This document shows, one piece after another, positions 1 to 12,400 of a stretch of DNA of 64,000 bases. Position numbers and translations under genes: made by a program. The notes beneath the pieces were generated by a model. The model did no database searches. It was not told where the DNA came from and saw nothing but the letters and a program-made list of their open reading frames with translations. This DNA is from Ditylenchus dipsaci (Eukaryota; Nematoda; Chromadorea; Rhabditida; Anguinidae): contig SADC01001394.1 of the NCBI GenBank assembly GCA_004194705.1, positions 248,001 to 312,000 on the forward strand, in the 5' to 3' direction. How positions within the stretch are numbered: position 1 is the stretch's first letter; each line of letters opens with the position of its first letter.

Positions 1-447
1 ACAATGAGGAGCTGTTTGCTGATGCTAAACCAGACTTTACACTCGGAAATAGCCACAACTTTTTTTTTAAAAATTATTCTTTTGGTGCCATCTTGTAGCT
101 AAGATTCAGAGCTACAAGATGAGCCACTGATAAGTTAGATATTGCTGAAAAATTGAGTTAAAAAAGAAAGACTCCGTCCAAGCATCCACACTCGAATTCG
201 AGTTAGGATTCTTGGGCGGAGTCTTAAAATTTTATCTGAGTTTTTAAAGCAACATTCACTCAGTCAATAGCTCATTTGGTAGCCCTAAACCTCAACTATA
301 TGATTTCAGAAGCTATATAAGCAACTGAAAAAAAAAAAAACAGACCAACTGAATAATTTTGGCGAGAACAGTAAAAAAAGGGAGGATTCTGTTAGCGGAT
401 TCTTAGTGAGTAGTCGGTTTTAGCATCCGCAAACAGCCTCCTCATTG
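1..447. mobile_element. Inverted-repeat element at the left window edge
   Basis: Bases 1-30 and 418-447 are imperfect inverted repeats: the left end reads ACAATGAGGAGCTGTTTGC and the right end reads the complement with a few changes. A second, internal hairpin lies at about 168-226 (ACTCCGTCC paired with GGGCGGAGT). The short word GCATCC occurs several times. There is no coding potential, so this is a small non-autonomous element (MITE). It lies in an intron of the ALDH1L gene, downstream of that gene's last visible exon. Its outer end may lie outside the window, so the target duplication cannot be checked. Confidence 0.6.
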
Positions 448-479
448 TGTATGCGCTTTAATGTAGAAAACCCAAATAC

Positions 480-3400
480 CTGGCCATGATATGACTGCCT
501 ATTTCAGTTGAGCCAGTAAATCCTAGTTTCCTAATTTTGGGGTGGTCTGAAATAGCCTGGCCGACCTCACTGCCAGTGCCTGTTACTATATTGATGACTC
601 CATTGGTATTCCAGCCCTTGCTGCCAGTTCTGCAAACTTGAGGGCAGTCAATGGGATACTTGGGCTGGCTTGTGCACTACAGTGTTGCCTGCAGCTAGAC
701 AGGCCGCCATTTTCCAAGATAACCTGCAGGTATTTTGATAATGAAATCCAGCTATTAATAGAAAACCACAGACATCATAAGAGGGTAGTTCCAGGAGTTA
801 TCAAGCCGACCACACCTATAGGCTCGCGTACTGTAAGGATAAGTTGAAGTTGGGACGGGCTTCACTGATCGGAATGGTTTTTCCCTAAAATTATTTTTTG
901 ATTTCACTGCACGAAAATTGGACAGCACAAAATACTAGCATAGGATTATATGTTTCGAGGCAGGAGTCATGCAAGAATCGACTAAATCTCCAAGCCTGGA
1001 GCTACGGGACTTCAATATTTTTATTTACACCTGCTGCTTCTTTCAGACGAAAATCTGCCTTGATATCATATTTTAGGCGACTTGAAAAAAATCAGATTAT
1101 GAAGGGGAGTGACTTTTTTTTAAAAATCGCAGTCGGGTTGGAGATCCTCCGCTCCTACAGGGACCCATCTCTGCAAAGATCCTTAGCAACCCGAATTTGG
1201 TAATAGAATATAAAAAAAGTTTCATAGCTTTTTCCCCAATCGCCAATTTTTGTGTTTGAATTCCCGCCTATTTTGAAGACTCTTTTTTCAATTTCGCACA
1301 ATTGCGGCTTTTTACAACAAAAAGCTTTTATTTATTTATTTTCCAGCAAAATGTCCAAGACCTACGGCCCTAAACCTAATTGCTTCACCCTGGATGATGG
1401 TGAGAGGTACTATGTGGGTGCTGATGTCGGCCATACTTGAAATACCACCGAGGGACTTTGTACAAACGCTACCCTCAGCTGTGGAAAAGAATGGCTTCTG
1501 TTGATGAAAGAAAAAAATTCAGGTGAATTTTTGGATTATAAACAAAAAATATAATGAAAAAAAGATGATGTATTGTGCGTAATAGCGACAACATTAAATT
1601 GAATTAGTTCATGTTGCAGGATCTAGGATGTGCAGTATCCTACATCAACTCCAACATTATGCTAGTAAAAGCAAATGAGGTGGAAGAGATCTTCGAAGGC
1701 CAAGAAGAGAAATACCGTTCAGGCGGAGGTGGACCTTCCATAGTTCGCCCAGACCCAGCTTCTTTGATGAAGAACAAGGGTGCTGCTCCATGGATGAGCC
1801 AACAGGTGGGTGCAGCATTTAAAAAAAAATTGAATATGATATGCTGGTACATATCATTTAGTTGATTTAAAAAAAATATGTGTATATGAACCTAGTTCAT
1901 TCAATCAAATAAGCTACAGTCAAAGTCATGTAAAACGCCACTCCTGGGGACCCCATTTGTGGCGTTATATCGGAGATGGCGTTAAATCGACGTTGATTTG
2001 ACTAAATTTCAGTCAAACTGACAAAATTGATCCATTTTTGGGTGACGTTATATCGGAGCTCGACTGTATTGGCTTATCAAGAAGTTTTTTTTCTAAAATA
2101 GCTTAGTTCCCCGAGAAATTCCCAAATACTTTAGCGTATATGCATATTTTAGAACATGTAGTTTTTATAAATTTTTTCCAAAATAATCACTTGCTTAGGT
2201 GACGAGTGGATCTCACCACTTGGAGTCAGTACCCTGTTCCACCCCAGCTGCCCACGCTCGAGGTCATCTTAAGAACGGGAATACGCCTATGCGGCTGATG
2301 ACCTGGACTCCTACAAAAGAGTGCTCGAGAACGCCGAAAACCAGCTGAATTAGTGCCTATCCGCCTAGATATGGAGCTTGACAACATCAAGCTTAGGGAC
2401 ACTTTCTGCTATAACAAGGCCGAGAAATTGGTTACTCCAGAGATGATTGCCGAGGTTATATGTGAAGACCTGGATCTGCCTATAAATACTTTTTGCCCGC
2501 TATTGCTCAGTCCATTCACCAGCAAATCGAAGCTCACTCTGAGACTTTGCCGGTGGACGACCAAGTGTCTGATCAACGAGGTAATTGGTTTTAAAAATAA
2601 TCTAATTTTCAATTTAAAATTTGAATTGTAACCTATTTTGTTGTGTTTAGCACTGCTAAAATTAACATCCACGTGGGCAACCAATCCTTGGTCGACCAAT
2701 TTGAGTGGACATGAGTGATCCAACCAATAACCCGAAGAGTTTGCCCTAAAGCTGTGCACTGAACTAGGCCTTGGAGGGGAATTTGTGGCAGCTGTGGCTT
2801 ATTCTATTAGAGGTAGTTTAGTCGGAATGTAATTTTGAAACTTAAGAACAAATTTGTAGGTCAATTATCATGGAACCAACGAACTTATGCGTACAGTGAA
2901 CAACCGCTGCCTATTGTGGACTGTCCCTTCCGGAACCCAAGTGACGCTGATCAATGGGGTCCTTTTCTAGAAACACTAACCAACGCCGAAATCGAGAAGA
3001 AAATGAGGGATCAGGTAAAGATTCTATCAGCGGACCTTCTAAAGTTTGATTCCACATATGAACCAAGTTTCTATCCTTGTTTCTATTCTAACGAAAATAC
3101 GAAAAAACTTTAGCAAAACAGATAGTCGATTCTAGGTGGAATCGAACTTGAGAAGTATATGGTGTCTCTAATTAGCCGCCCCTTCTTATCTTTCAACCAT
3201 TGAGCAAGATTTTTTTTGTTTATTAGAAAGAGTACATTCTAGGCTTTTGTTTGACACCTCATGTGCTGTTGTTTATTCAAGATTTTATATATTGCTGGCT
3301 GCTAAAAGATTTTGACAATTTTTCTTCTTTCCGAAATAGCCGACTATTTTATCAGGCATAAAGTTTGTGCCTTTTGATGGCCGCCATGTGTTTATTCATT

Positions 3401-6400
3401 TCTTGTCTGATATCGTGGCATTTTTAATGTCCCTTTTGAAAATTAAGTTAGAGAGCCCTACATTTCAAAGCAGATTACTGCCCACATTTTATGCTTGATA
3501 AAATACTCAGCTATTTGGAAAGGAAGAAAAATTATCAAAACTTTAAGCGACCAGCAAAATATGAAATGTTGCACAAACAACAAAATTGAGGTGTCAAACA
3601 ACAGCCTATATGTCTTCTTTCTAATAAACAAAAAATCTTGCCATCTGATCGAAAAATAAAAAAGCTTCGACCAAAAAAAGGCGGCTAATTGGGACACCAT
3701 GTATTTTTAAAATTTGAAACTTAATTTTTTTTTAATTTACACTACTTGCAGGACCGAAACACCAGAAGGATGCGTCGTCTTGTGAATGCCATTCCCTATG
3801 GGCATTTGATGGTTTTCTGGGTGTCACTAACTAATTCGCTTGTGTTTCTGTAACAATTCTCTAATAAAAAAACTTTTTGGCTGTTTGTTCCATAGTTGTG
3901 AGACTCTCGAGCACTATTCGTTTTCTCAAAAGACTTAAAATCGCCTTTTCCCAAAAGTCAATAATTTTTTCGAGTCTACTTTCTTCGCAACCTTGGTGTT
4001 ACCTGTATTTTGTCACACCATCCAGCAAAGTATCGCCATGCATCTATACTCATGCCTACATGGGTTTTTAAGGCTAGAGTGTATACTGCTCCACTGTCCA
4101 CGCTCTCGATTGTCGCTAAAAAGTTAAGATATAAATTGGTTGCAGTTCAGAATCCCCCCCCCCCCACGGGGACTGATCAGGTGGAGGAGATAACTTCATA
4201 TTCGTGTTTCTCGACCCGATTTCATGAGAAAGCCGGCTGTTTTTTTGGGTTCTGAGAAAAAAAAAATTTTTCGAACCACAGGGGGGGTATAATGATTTTT
4301 TAGTCAAAAATTTGAAAAATTTGAATTGGCGCCTTTTGAATTTAAAAGGGAATAAGGGCTGTATTGGGAGGGGAAGGGAATAAAAGGGGGCCACTTTTAT
4401 GGCAGAACATTATAAATTTGAATATCTATATTCTTCGACTGCCTCACCATGTTTTTCAACTGGGCCGTGGCAAAATAAGACTCTATATGCATTTTATGGT
4501 CAAGAGTACTTCTCGGAATCATGTCTAAGGTAAGTGTGTGCGCGCATCTCTAACTCTCAAGCCCCCTGCGCCCCCTTCGGGGGCGCAGGGGGCTTGGGGG
4601 CTTGGAGTTGAGATGCGCACACCCACATACCTTAGACACAAATCACTCGAAAGTGACTCTGGATGCATGAAAAAGCATGCATACCAGAGATTATTTATGC
4701 GGTAGGCCCCAGTATTCAAAACTATGTTCAACATCTTCTTGTTAGTGGGCCCTGTGTGATCAGTGGCCCCCTTTTATTCCCTTCCCCTCCCAATACAGCC
4801 CTTATTCCCTTTAAAATTCAAAAGGCGCCAATTTAAATTTTTCAAATTTTGACTCAAAAACCATGATACCCCCCTGTGGTTCGAAAAGAATTTTTTTTCT
4901 CAGAACCAAAAAAACAGCCGGCTTTCTCATGAAATCGGGGTCGAGAAACACGAATATGAAGTTATCTCCTCCACCTGATCAGTCCCGTGGGGGGGGGGGG
5001 GGGGATTCTGAACTCAAGCCTATAAATTTACTTTGAGGCACATGCTCTGTGTAGTCCATCAAAAGGACATACCCAACTCATTTTTGTGCTGCTCCATCAA
5101 GTCGGCCAAGCGGAACAGTAGCCTGCCCCTTTCCCTGGCAGATATTCTAGACCATTCGCCGTAGTGGAAAGCCTCATCAGCACATCTGACCGCCAGGTCT
5201 ACATCTTTGGCTGTGGCTCTGGGCACTTGACAAATGACTTGTTCAGTGTAGGGGTCTATGGTGTCCATTTTTCTGGCTGATTCACTTTCACAGAACTGAC
5301 CGTTGATAAACATTTGGGTGGGCACACATATATTCAGCCCATTCACTGTTTTTTCAAACTAAATTTTTAAAATTTATTTCAAAAAACATTTTTGCTTTTT
5401 AATTTTTATCCCGAATATTTTTTGTCTTGATTTTTATTTGGGCTGAAATTAAGGTGGTCAAAACGGCATAGACCGCATTTTTTTGAATTCGCGCCTTTTC
5501 GAGTTTTATTTTCTGGAAGTTTTATGCATTTTTTCAAACTTTAATTCTGGGCGAATACCTAAACACAGGTTATTTATGTCAGCGCACTTGAAGATGAGCC
5601 GAAACTGCCGAAAAAATTTGGGTTAAAAAGGCGCGCCTTCAAAAAATAAAGCGGTAAAAACTGTCGAAAAGTAAACATTTAAAATTTACCTTCTCAAAGA
5701 CTAGCTCCAGCTTATCCTCGCCTCTCAATTTCTTTACCAGCACATTTAAGAATTCTGCAAAGGTTGGAGCCAAGTAGGCCTCACAATTCTGCAACTCAGC
5801 CCCTCCACTGATTCCTTTGACGTCTTCCAACAAACGAGTTAGATCAGCACTTGATGCACCGGCATCAAAGAAATTGGTGTCATCCTCAATATCCATGTTG
5901 AGTATGGCTTTCCAGGCCTCTTTTAGAGGTAACACTAGCTTAGTTTCTTCCTGACTCAGTTCCAGTTTAGATTCTTGCCCAGAAGTTGAGCCGTAATGAG
6001 ATGCTTTGATCATTTTTCCATCTTCGAAACGCAGATTCTCAACGTTGACATACTTGCCGTCTTTGGCTTTGAACAAAAGCCCTTTGTCATGCGCCCAGGC
6101 ATAACCTCCGGGAACGCCTTCTGCTAGTACAGATCTGCTATTACCAGGCACTTCGTAGCGCTTCCAGAGAGAGCTGCCTAGCAGAGTTACTTTCTGTTGG
6201 TTGATTGTGGTCCAGGCACCTGGTACATTGTCATTGCCTGAAAAGTCAAGATTTAATTTTAAAAATGGAAATCTGAATGTGGCAAAGTAAATTTTAAAGA
6301 AATCATAGCAAAATTACTAGAGATGTTCAATAAACTTTCAAATTTTCGTCTAACGGGACGGGGTCCCGGCCGGGAGATAATTAATTTTTTCCCAAAAGGC

Positions 6401-9400
6401 TAATAATTAAGACTTATATTTGCTTGTGAAACCACAAAAACTGTTTCTCTAAACGAACCCCTAATGAAGTTGTGCAATTGTCGCTGTGTCAAAGAATTCC
6501 AGTCAATCTCAGCCAATTCAGGTTTAGTGGTTATATACGGCTCATAGGAGGCGCCTTCTTCCGGCTGCTTGATTCTCGGGGCAGTTCCAGTTGCGATTAG
6601 GTTGACTGCTTCTACCTGTAAACAATACTGTTCAATAAAATTTAATTTTCAAGTCGATAAAGTAACATACAGTTGCTGTGACCCTTCTGGATACAAAAAC
6701 CGTTTGTAAAGTGAGTTGAGTGTGTCATTCTCCTCCACCTGGCATGTCTTTTGCATCAGAATCGGACCAGTGTCAACCTAGAGTGAGAAGTGGATACATA
6801 TTTTGATTTTTAATAGTTAACCTACCCCTTCATCAGCCCAGAAAAGCGTAAGACCAGCTTGTGTATCACCTTGGATCAGTGTCCAGTTGATAGCGGATGC
6901 GCCTCTGAATTTGCACATTCTATTTATGATAATATAAGACCATGAATGTTTCAAAATACCGTATTTTCTCTATATTAATTACCCCCTCTGTAACAATTAC
7001 CCCCTCTCTATTAATTACCCCCATATATCGCCCCCTATATCTCAGCTCAAAAAAATTATTTTTTCAAATCTGTTTTTTCGCGTTTTCTTAATCACGACGA
7101 TCTTAGTTGATTCCACTTTTCAGATTTTGGTTGAGTACCCAAAAATTTCAAAATCAAAATATTTTTTTTCCGATTTTTTTGGGGGTTGAAAATAATTACC
7201 CTGGGGTAATTAATGGAGAAAATACGGTAATCTATTTTTCTTTAAATTTTTCGTAAAAGTGTCTGATAGAATTTTCAGAATTTTTTATAGTCAGTTCTTC
7301 AGAGCTGAAAAAACATCAGAAAAACAAATGCTTCAGACCACTTACACTTAAAGGGGGCATACCAGCGCGTAACACTGCAATTAAGGTGGGAATTTGCAAT
7401 TTCTTTTTCTCTTGACAATTTTCTATAAGCGTTCCACCTGATCAAACGAAAGTTTTCTGCCTACTTTTTAAAAGAAGAATAAGGTCATAAATATCAGATT
7501 CGAGTTGAAACGAGTGCAAACATGGACGACTTTTGAAAAATTACTGTCCCCGCCTTAATTGCAGCGTAACTCGCTGTAAGCCCCTTCAAAAGGCATTCGT
7601 GTCTCTAATATATTAGAAAAAATACAGTAATTCAAGCAAAATTAAAAATTCTGCAAGTAATATATTAAAAAACCTGTGAGCAGGCAGGATTGAGGGATGG
7701 TAGATGATAGTTTTATGCACAGGAAAATCAATCACCTCCTGAACAATTAATGGTAATCCTTCAAAATAGGTATTTTTTTGTTCTGCTTTGTAGTGTTTGT
7801 AAACATATGCAGTATGTTAGGATTCCTTCTTGTTTTATTTAATCAGATATGAGAAAAAAGTTTTGGTTCAACCATTTTACTCAGCGATTTGTGGCTTGGC
7901 TGCCCAGATGTGCCGAAAAGCTAGTAAAACACAAAGCCCTTGAGATTGTTAATTGATCAGGGCTAGGTCCCACTTTGTTTTTGGCTAGGGGTGGGGGAGT
8001 GTACTTTCTATTATTTGGGGGTTAGCTGGGTGTGTCTATTTTCTGTTTACGGCTTTACAAATGCCATATGGCTTGTCCAGTTGTTTTGTAGTTGATAAGA
8101 TTTCACTCTATAAAATGGATAAGAACCGTCTGATTTCATATTTTTGGCTTCTTTCTGCTTTATTTGCTAAACATTTGAGTCTCAAATTAGCGTACCCCCT
8201 CAAGACCGGCCCTAGGGGTGCGCTATTCTAAAAGGTGCGTTATTCTAATTTTCGTGCAAAGATACTTCACCTAGGATGAGCTATTTTGAGACTTTTGCAT
8301 AAAACATCTCTATCCAATTATCCGCCTTGCAAAAATGCAAGTGTCTACTATCAGTCCACTCAATCATTGTTAACCGTGATGATGTTTAGAATTTTTCTTT
8401 GAAAACAAATTTTGCCGCAACTAGAGGCTTTTTTGTGAAACGTTTTGGTTCGTGACAGACTTCACCTATTGCAGAATATCTTCTTTGAAACTTTCGTGTT
8501 TGGAGGCTGAAGTGTTTGGAGGCTCTTAATAGCACTCACAAATTTTTTTCGTCCAAAAGTCCTTTCACAGTGGGGCAGGCCTGTGCACGGGCCCACTTTT
8601 TCGCGGCCCGGCCCGGACATTTTTTTTGGGCCCGGCCCAGCCCGGCCCGGAACCTATTTTTTTTTCGGGCCCGGCCCGGCCCGGGCCGGGCTGGCCCGTA
8701 TATTCAGTCAATCAGAAAATCAGACAGTGAAATTTTTATTATTTAACATCACTCGAACGCAATATCACTTTCCATCAAAGATTTTCCTACACAAACAGAG
8801 AAAATTGATTCTGCAGACAAACTTTCTCGGACTCTCTTCAACCAATTGACGCAGCTTGCTGAACACCTTTCGTCTTCAGCTGTTGATGCCGGAATGGAGA
8901 GCAACTTGGAGGTGAGCCGTGCAAGACCAGGGAATTTCGCTGCATTATCCTTCCAGAGTTGAGCGAGATCCTGCGGAACTTCCAAGAATTTTTTGACCAG
9001 ATAGCGATCCACTTCGTCAGCTGGTGTGATCGCCTCTTCTTCAGGTTGAAACAGTTCTTCGATTGAAGATAATGGTTGCCGAGAATGGACGCTTGACACT
9101 TCACAAGTGCCTTGAAACGTTGAGGTAGTTGAGATGTTTGCTCGAACGGAATCCAGCACCTGAATTTTCTCTGGTAAACTAGATAATTCAGTAATATCAA
9201 TACAAAGGGCTACCTCATTTACTTCAGTTTGATTCAAATCTAAGCCCGAGAACTTTCTTTTGCCGGATGAAGGAAGGTCGACATTTTGTGATAGATGGTT
9301 ATAGATGAAGACTTTCGGTTAAAACATAGACCCGCTGATTTGGACAGTGCTCTAAGGAACTCACTGCTGCTGTAATTGCTATGAAGGCGCTGGAATTGTT

Positions 9401-12400
9401 TCCTAAGGCTTTCGAAAAGAGGCCACACGGTATGAATAGTAGCAATTGACTTGGACTAGAAAATATTTTAATTATAACCTAAATTATAACCTTGAAAATA
9501 CCTGAAAGTATAGCATAGGCTCTTCAAATATCTTCATGACTCGTATGCAGTCATCAAGCTGACGCCGAGAAAAGTTCAAGACATCTAGTGCGGCAGAAAC
9601 GCTCTCAGGAAAGTAGGTGGCAAGACTTTTATCTTTCTTCAACTGAATCAGTTTGTCCAGAGCCTTCTTGGTCGAGGATATGAGATGTAGTTTGGAGAGC
9701 CACCGAGTATCACCATCCCTCACAAGCTTGAACCCAAGTTGATCCTCTAGTGGAGTATTCCTGAAATTTTTTTTTCCATGAGTACTTCGAGAAAAAATAC
9801 ATTACAAACCTCAAACCCGTCACTACTTCTTTGCAGTAACTGAGAATCTGTCGAGCCTTGTTGATATGTTCCTTTTCTTCATTTGACAAATCCGCTTCGC
9901 GAAGAGTAACTCGGTTGAACTTGTATGGCGAAAAGGTACGCTTGGCGATAGTGTTGAGCAAATGGCATATACAGTGGACGTCTGAAATGTCCGGAATGAA
10001 AAATGGCAAAAGCTTAAACATTAAACGATACTTTTCCCATTAAATACGCTCAGTGCCTTGGTGACATTAGCTCCCTGGTCGGAGATGCAAAAGAGATCCG
10101 ATAAGAGGTCTTCAGAGATGGAAAATCGACGAACTGATTCGACCAGATGAGTCCAGACTTGTTGGTAATCCTTAGCTTCTCTTCCACATCGAAACATCGC
10201 CACGCATATTGATTGAAACTTCCTAAACGGTTGATTTACATATGGGAAAGAGAAGAAGGACGGCATTAAGCATTCACCAATTGACATCGAGAAAATGGAT
10301 TCTCACACAGAGATAATCTTTAAGGCGTTTACCGTAGTCTAGTCCGAATGCACCACCACACTTTTTGAGAAGAGCCACCAGTTTTGGAGCTATTTGTTTA
10401 ATTAAACGACTTGACTTGGCAGCCACACATCTGGAAATTGTAGTCCTGTTGACAAGGAGAGCATCAATATCCACTAGCCCGTGTCGCTTTGCTCTGGAAA
10501 ATTAAATCACACTGATTATTAAAAATAAAGATTTCTTAAGATTTAATGCACCTACCCAATATCCATGGCCATTTTCACTACACGCTTAAGTCCCTCCTTT
10601 TCGACGATTGAGAAGCTTACGGAATGGAGAAGACATAAATCCACAATGGCTTCTTTCATTTTGTTGATTTCTGCTTGGCTGGGTTTGGAAGATTGAAAAA
10701 AGGACGTCAAGAGCTTTTGATCTACGTTCACTGAATCGACTTTCCTGGCGTGCGTGTTTTTATGACGACTTAAGAGCAGAATTTTATCAGAAAAAGCTCA
10801 AAATATTTATTTTAACATACTTGAGGTGTCCTCCTTCGGTATTAGCCAAAGGAATCTTGCACTTGGAACAGCAAAGGAATTTTGTTGGTGCTGAGTTTTC
10901 CTCTACTCTATTTGCTTCGTATTCCACCACCACAAAAAGGTCATCTTTCGTTTGGGCTTCAAAAATATTTCACCACACTTGTTCATAATCATGTTCCCGA
11001 GATCATCTTTGGTTAGATCAAGTGCAGACTTGCTCTCTGAAAGTCAAACAAAATACAAGTGAGCTAGTGAAAAAAGTGAATTAATACTGCCTGTCAAAAG
11101 GATCCGCTTGACAGCAGGCTCGCTTAATTCTTCATCACTGTGTTGTTCTTGAACCGTGCTCATCCTTGGTTAATCACTTCTTTGAAAATTGCTGAAAACA
11201 GTTAGAAAATAGGCTAGTAGAATAGGGATTAGTGATAATCTATTAGATGAAATATTTTAAATCGCAAGATTTTTAGGTGTATTATAATCTAGAATTTTTG
11301 GATCAAGCATTTCCGGGCCGGCCCGGCCCGTCGATTTTCGAGCCCGTCCCGGCCCGGCCCGTAAGCAATTTTGAAAGTTGGGCCCGGGCCGGCCCGTGCA
11401 CAGGCCTGCAGTGGGGTTAAATTTTCTTTACAATATAGCCCAAAATAGAGCCACATCCTTTCCACCTATATTTTATTAGTTTTTCAATTATTGAGTGTGT
11501 AATTGAAATACAGATCTGTTACGAAAAGTCTGAGGCAAATATATTGACAGGTGCAATAATGATTAACTGACAAGTCAAAAACGAAAGTTAATTTGGGGGG
11601 GGGGGGGGTCATTTGTTGGTAAATGGGTGCGCCATTCAAAAGGGCCATTGCTAGGGTACATTTATAGTAAATTTTGTAAAAGGCCAGCCAAACCAAACTT
11701 ATAAGTGCGCTGTTCCGAAGGTGTGCGCTACTGCGAGGGTGCGATAATTCAAGATTCGACTGTATTGCTTATTTCACCTAACTCTTTGAATATTCGATTT
11801 GCACCCTTAGTTCTTTGGTTGTTTCAGCAGTTATCGACTGTTAAAGACATAACTGCGGTTTGACTAAAGAAATTAGGGTGCGAATCACAAATTCTAATAT
11901 AATTTATTTATTTTTATTAATCAAAGTACTAGTTTTACATGCCATATTTCTTCTAATAAGCGAGCATGCCCGTTTATTTACCGACCACCTTCTAGGGTGC
12001 CCGTGTATGACCTACCCCGCAAGGTAGGTCAGCGTATGTTAGGACGGGCAATTAAGTTTCAAAGCTTAAAAAATCTACCAAATTCTTGGTTTTTAAGTGT
12101 CCAAATATCGAAAAAAACAGAAAGGGACGAAGGAAAAAAGTGATAATTTTAAAAAACGCTAAAAACAAGTTTTAGGATATTTTCGTTTATTGTACAATCG
12201 GAAAAAGTTATAGAGTGCCCATTTATTAGAAACTGCTCGCTTATTAGAAGTAATACGGTAAATGACAAGTGCAGTGCTGTCAGTAATCAATTTCGGTAGT
12301 GAATCCTCTTTGAAAGAATTTAATTATTTTCGACAGGCAATAATTATTAACCGTGTGTTTTTATAATAAAAATAAAAATATAAATAATCCTCATTAAATG

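Larger units (their letters stand above)
8172..11762. mobile_element. Degenerate pogo-like element interrupted by an hAT transposon
   Basis: The left part (8172-8575) begins ACATTTGAGTCTCAAATTAG and repeats a GTGCGCTATTCTAA word. The right part (11417-11762) repeats GTGCGCTGTTC and GTGCGCTAC and ends GATTCGACTGTA. The two parts read as the two arms of one CAGTCGA-ended element split by the hAT insertion at 8576-11408. The left terminus is mutated, so the boundary is approximate. Confidence 0.45.

Noticed and set aside
1351..3853. Calling the SNF5 gene a pseudogene because of stops and frame shifts
   Set aside because: Exons, splice sites and domain order are complete, and the same type of one-base break occurs in unrelated genes across the window. 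Sequence error is the more economical explanation.
8516..8849. Proline/glycine/arginine-rich open frames near 8.6 kb
   Set aside because: They read through the GC-rich CCCGGCC subterminal array of the hAT element and are not genes.
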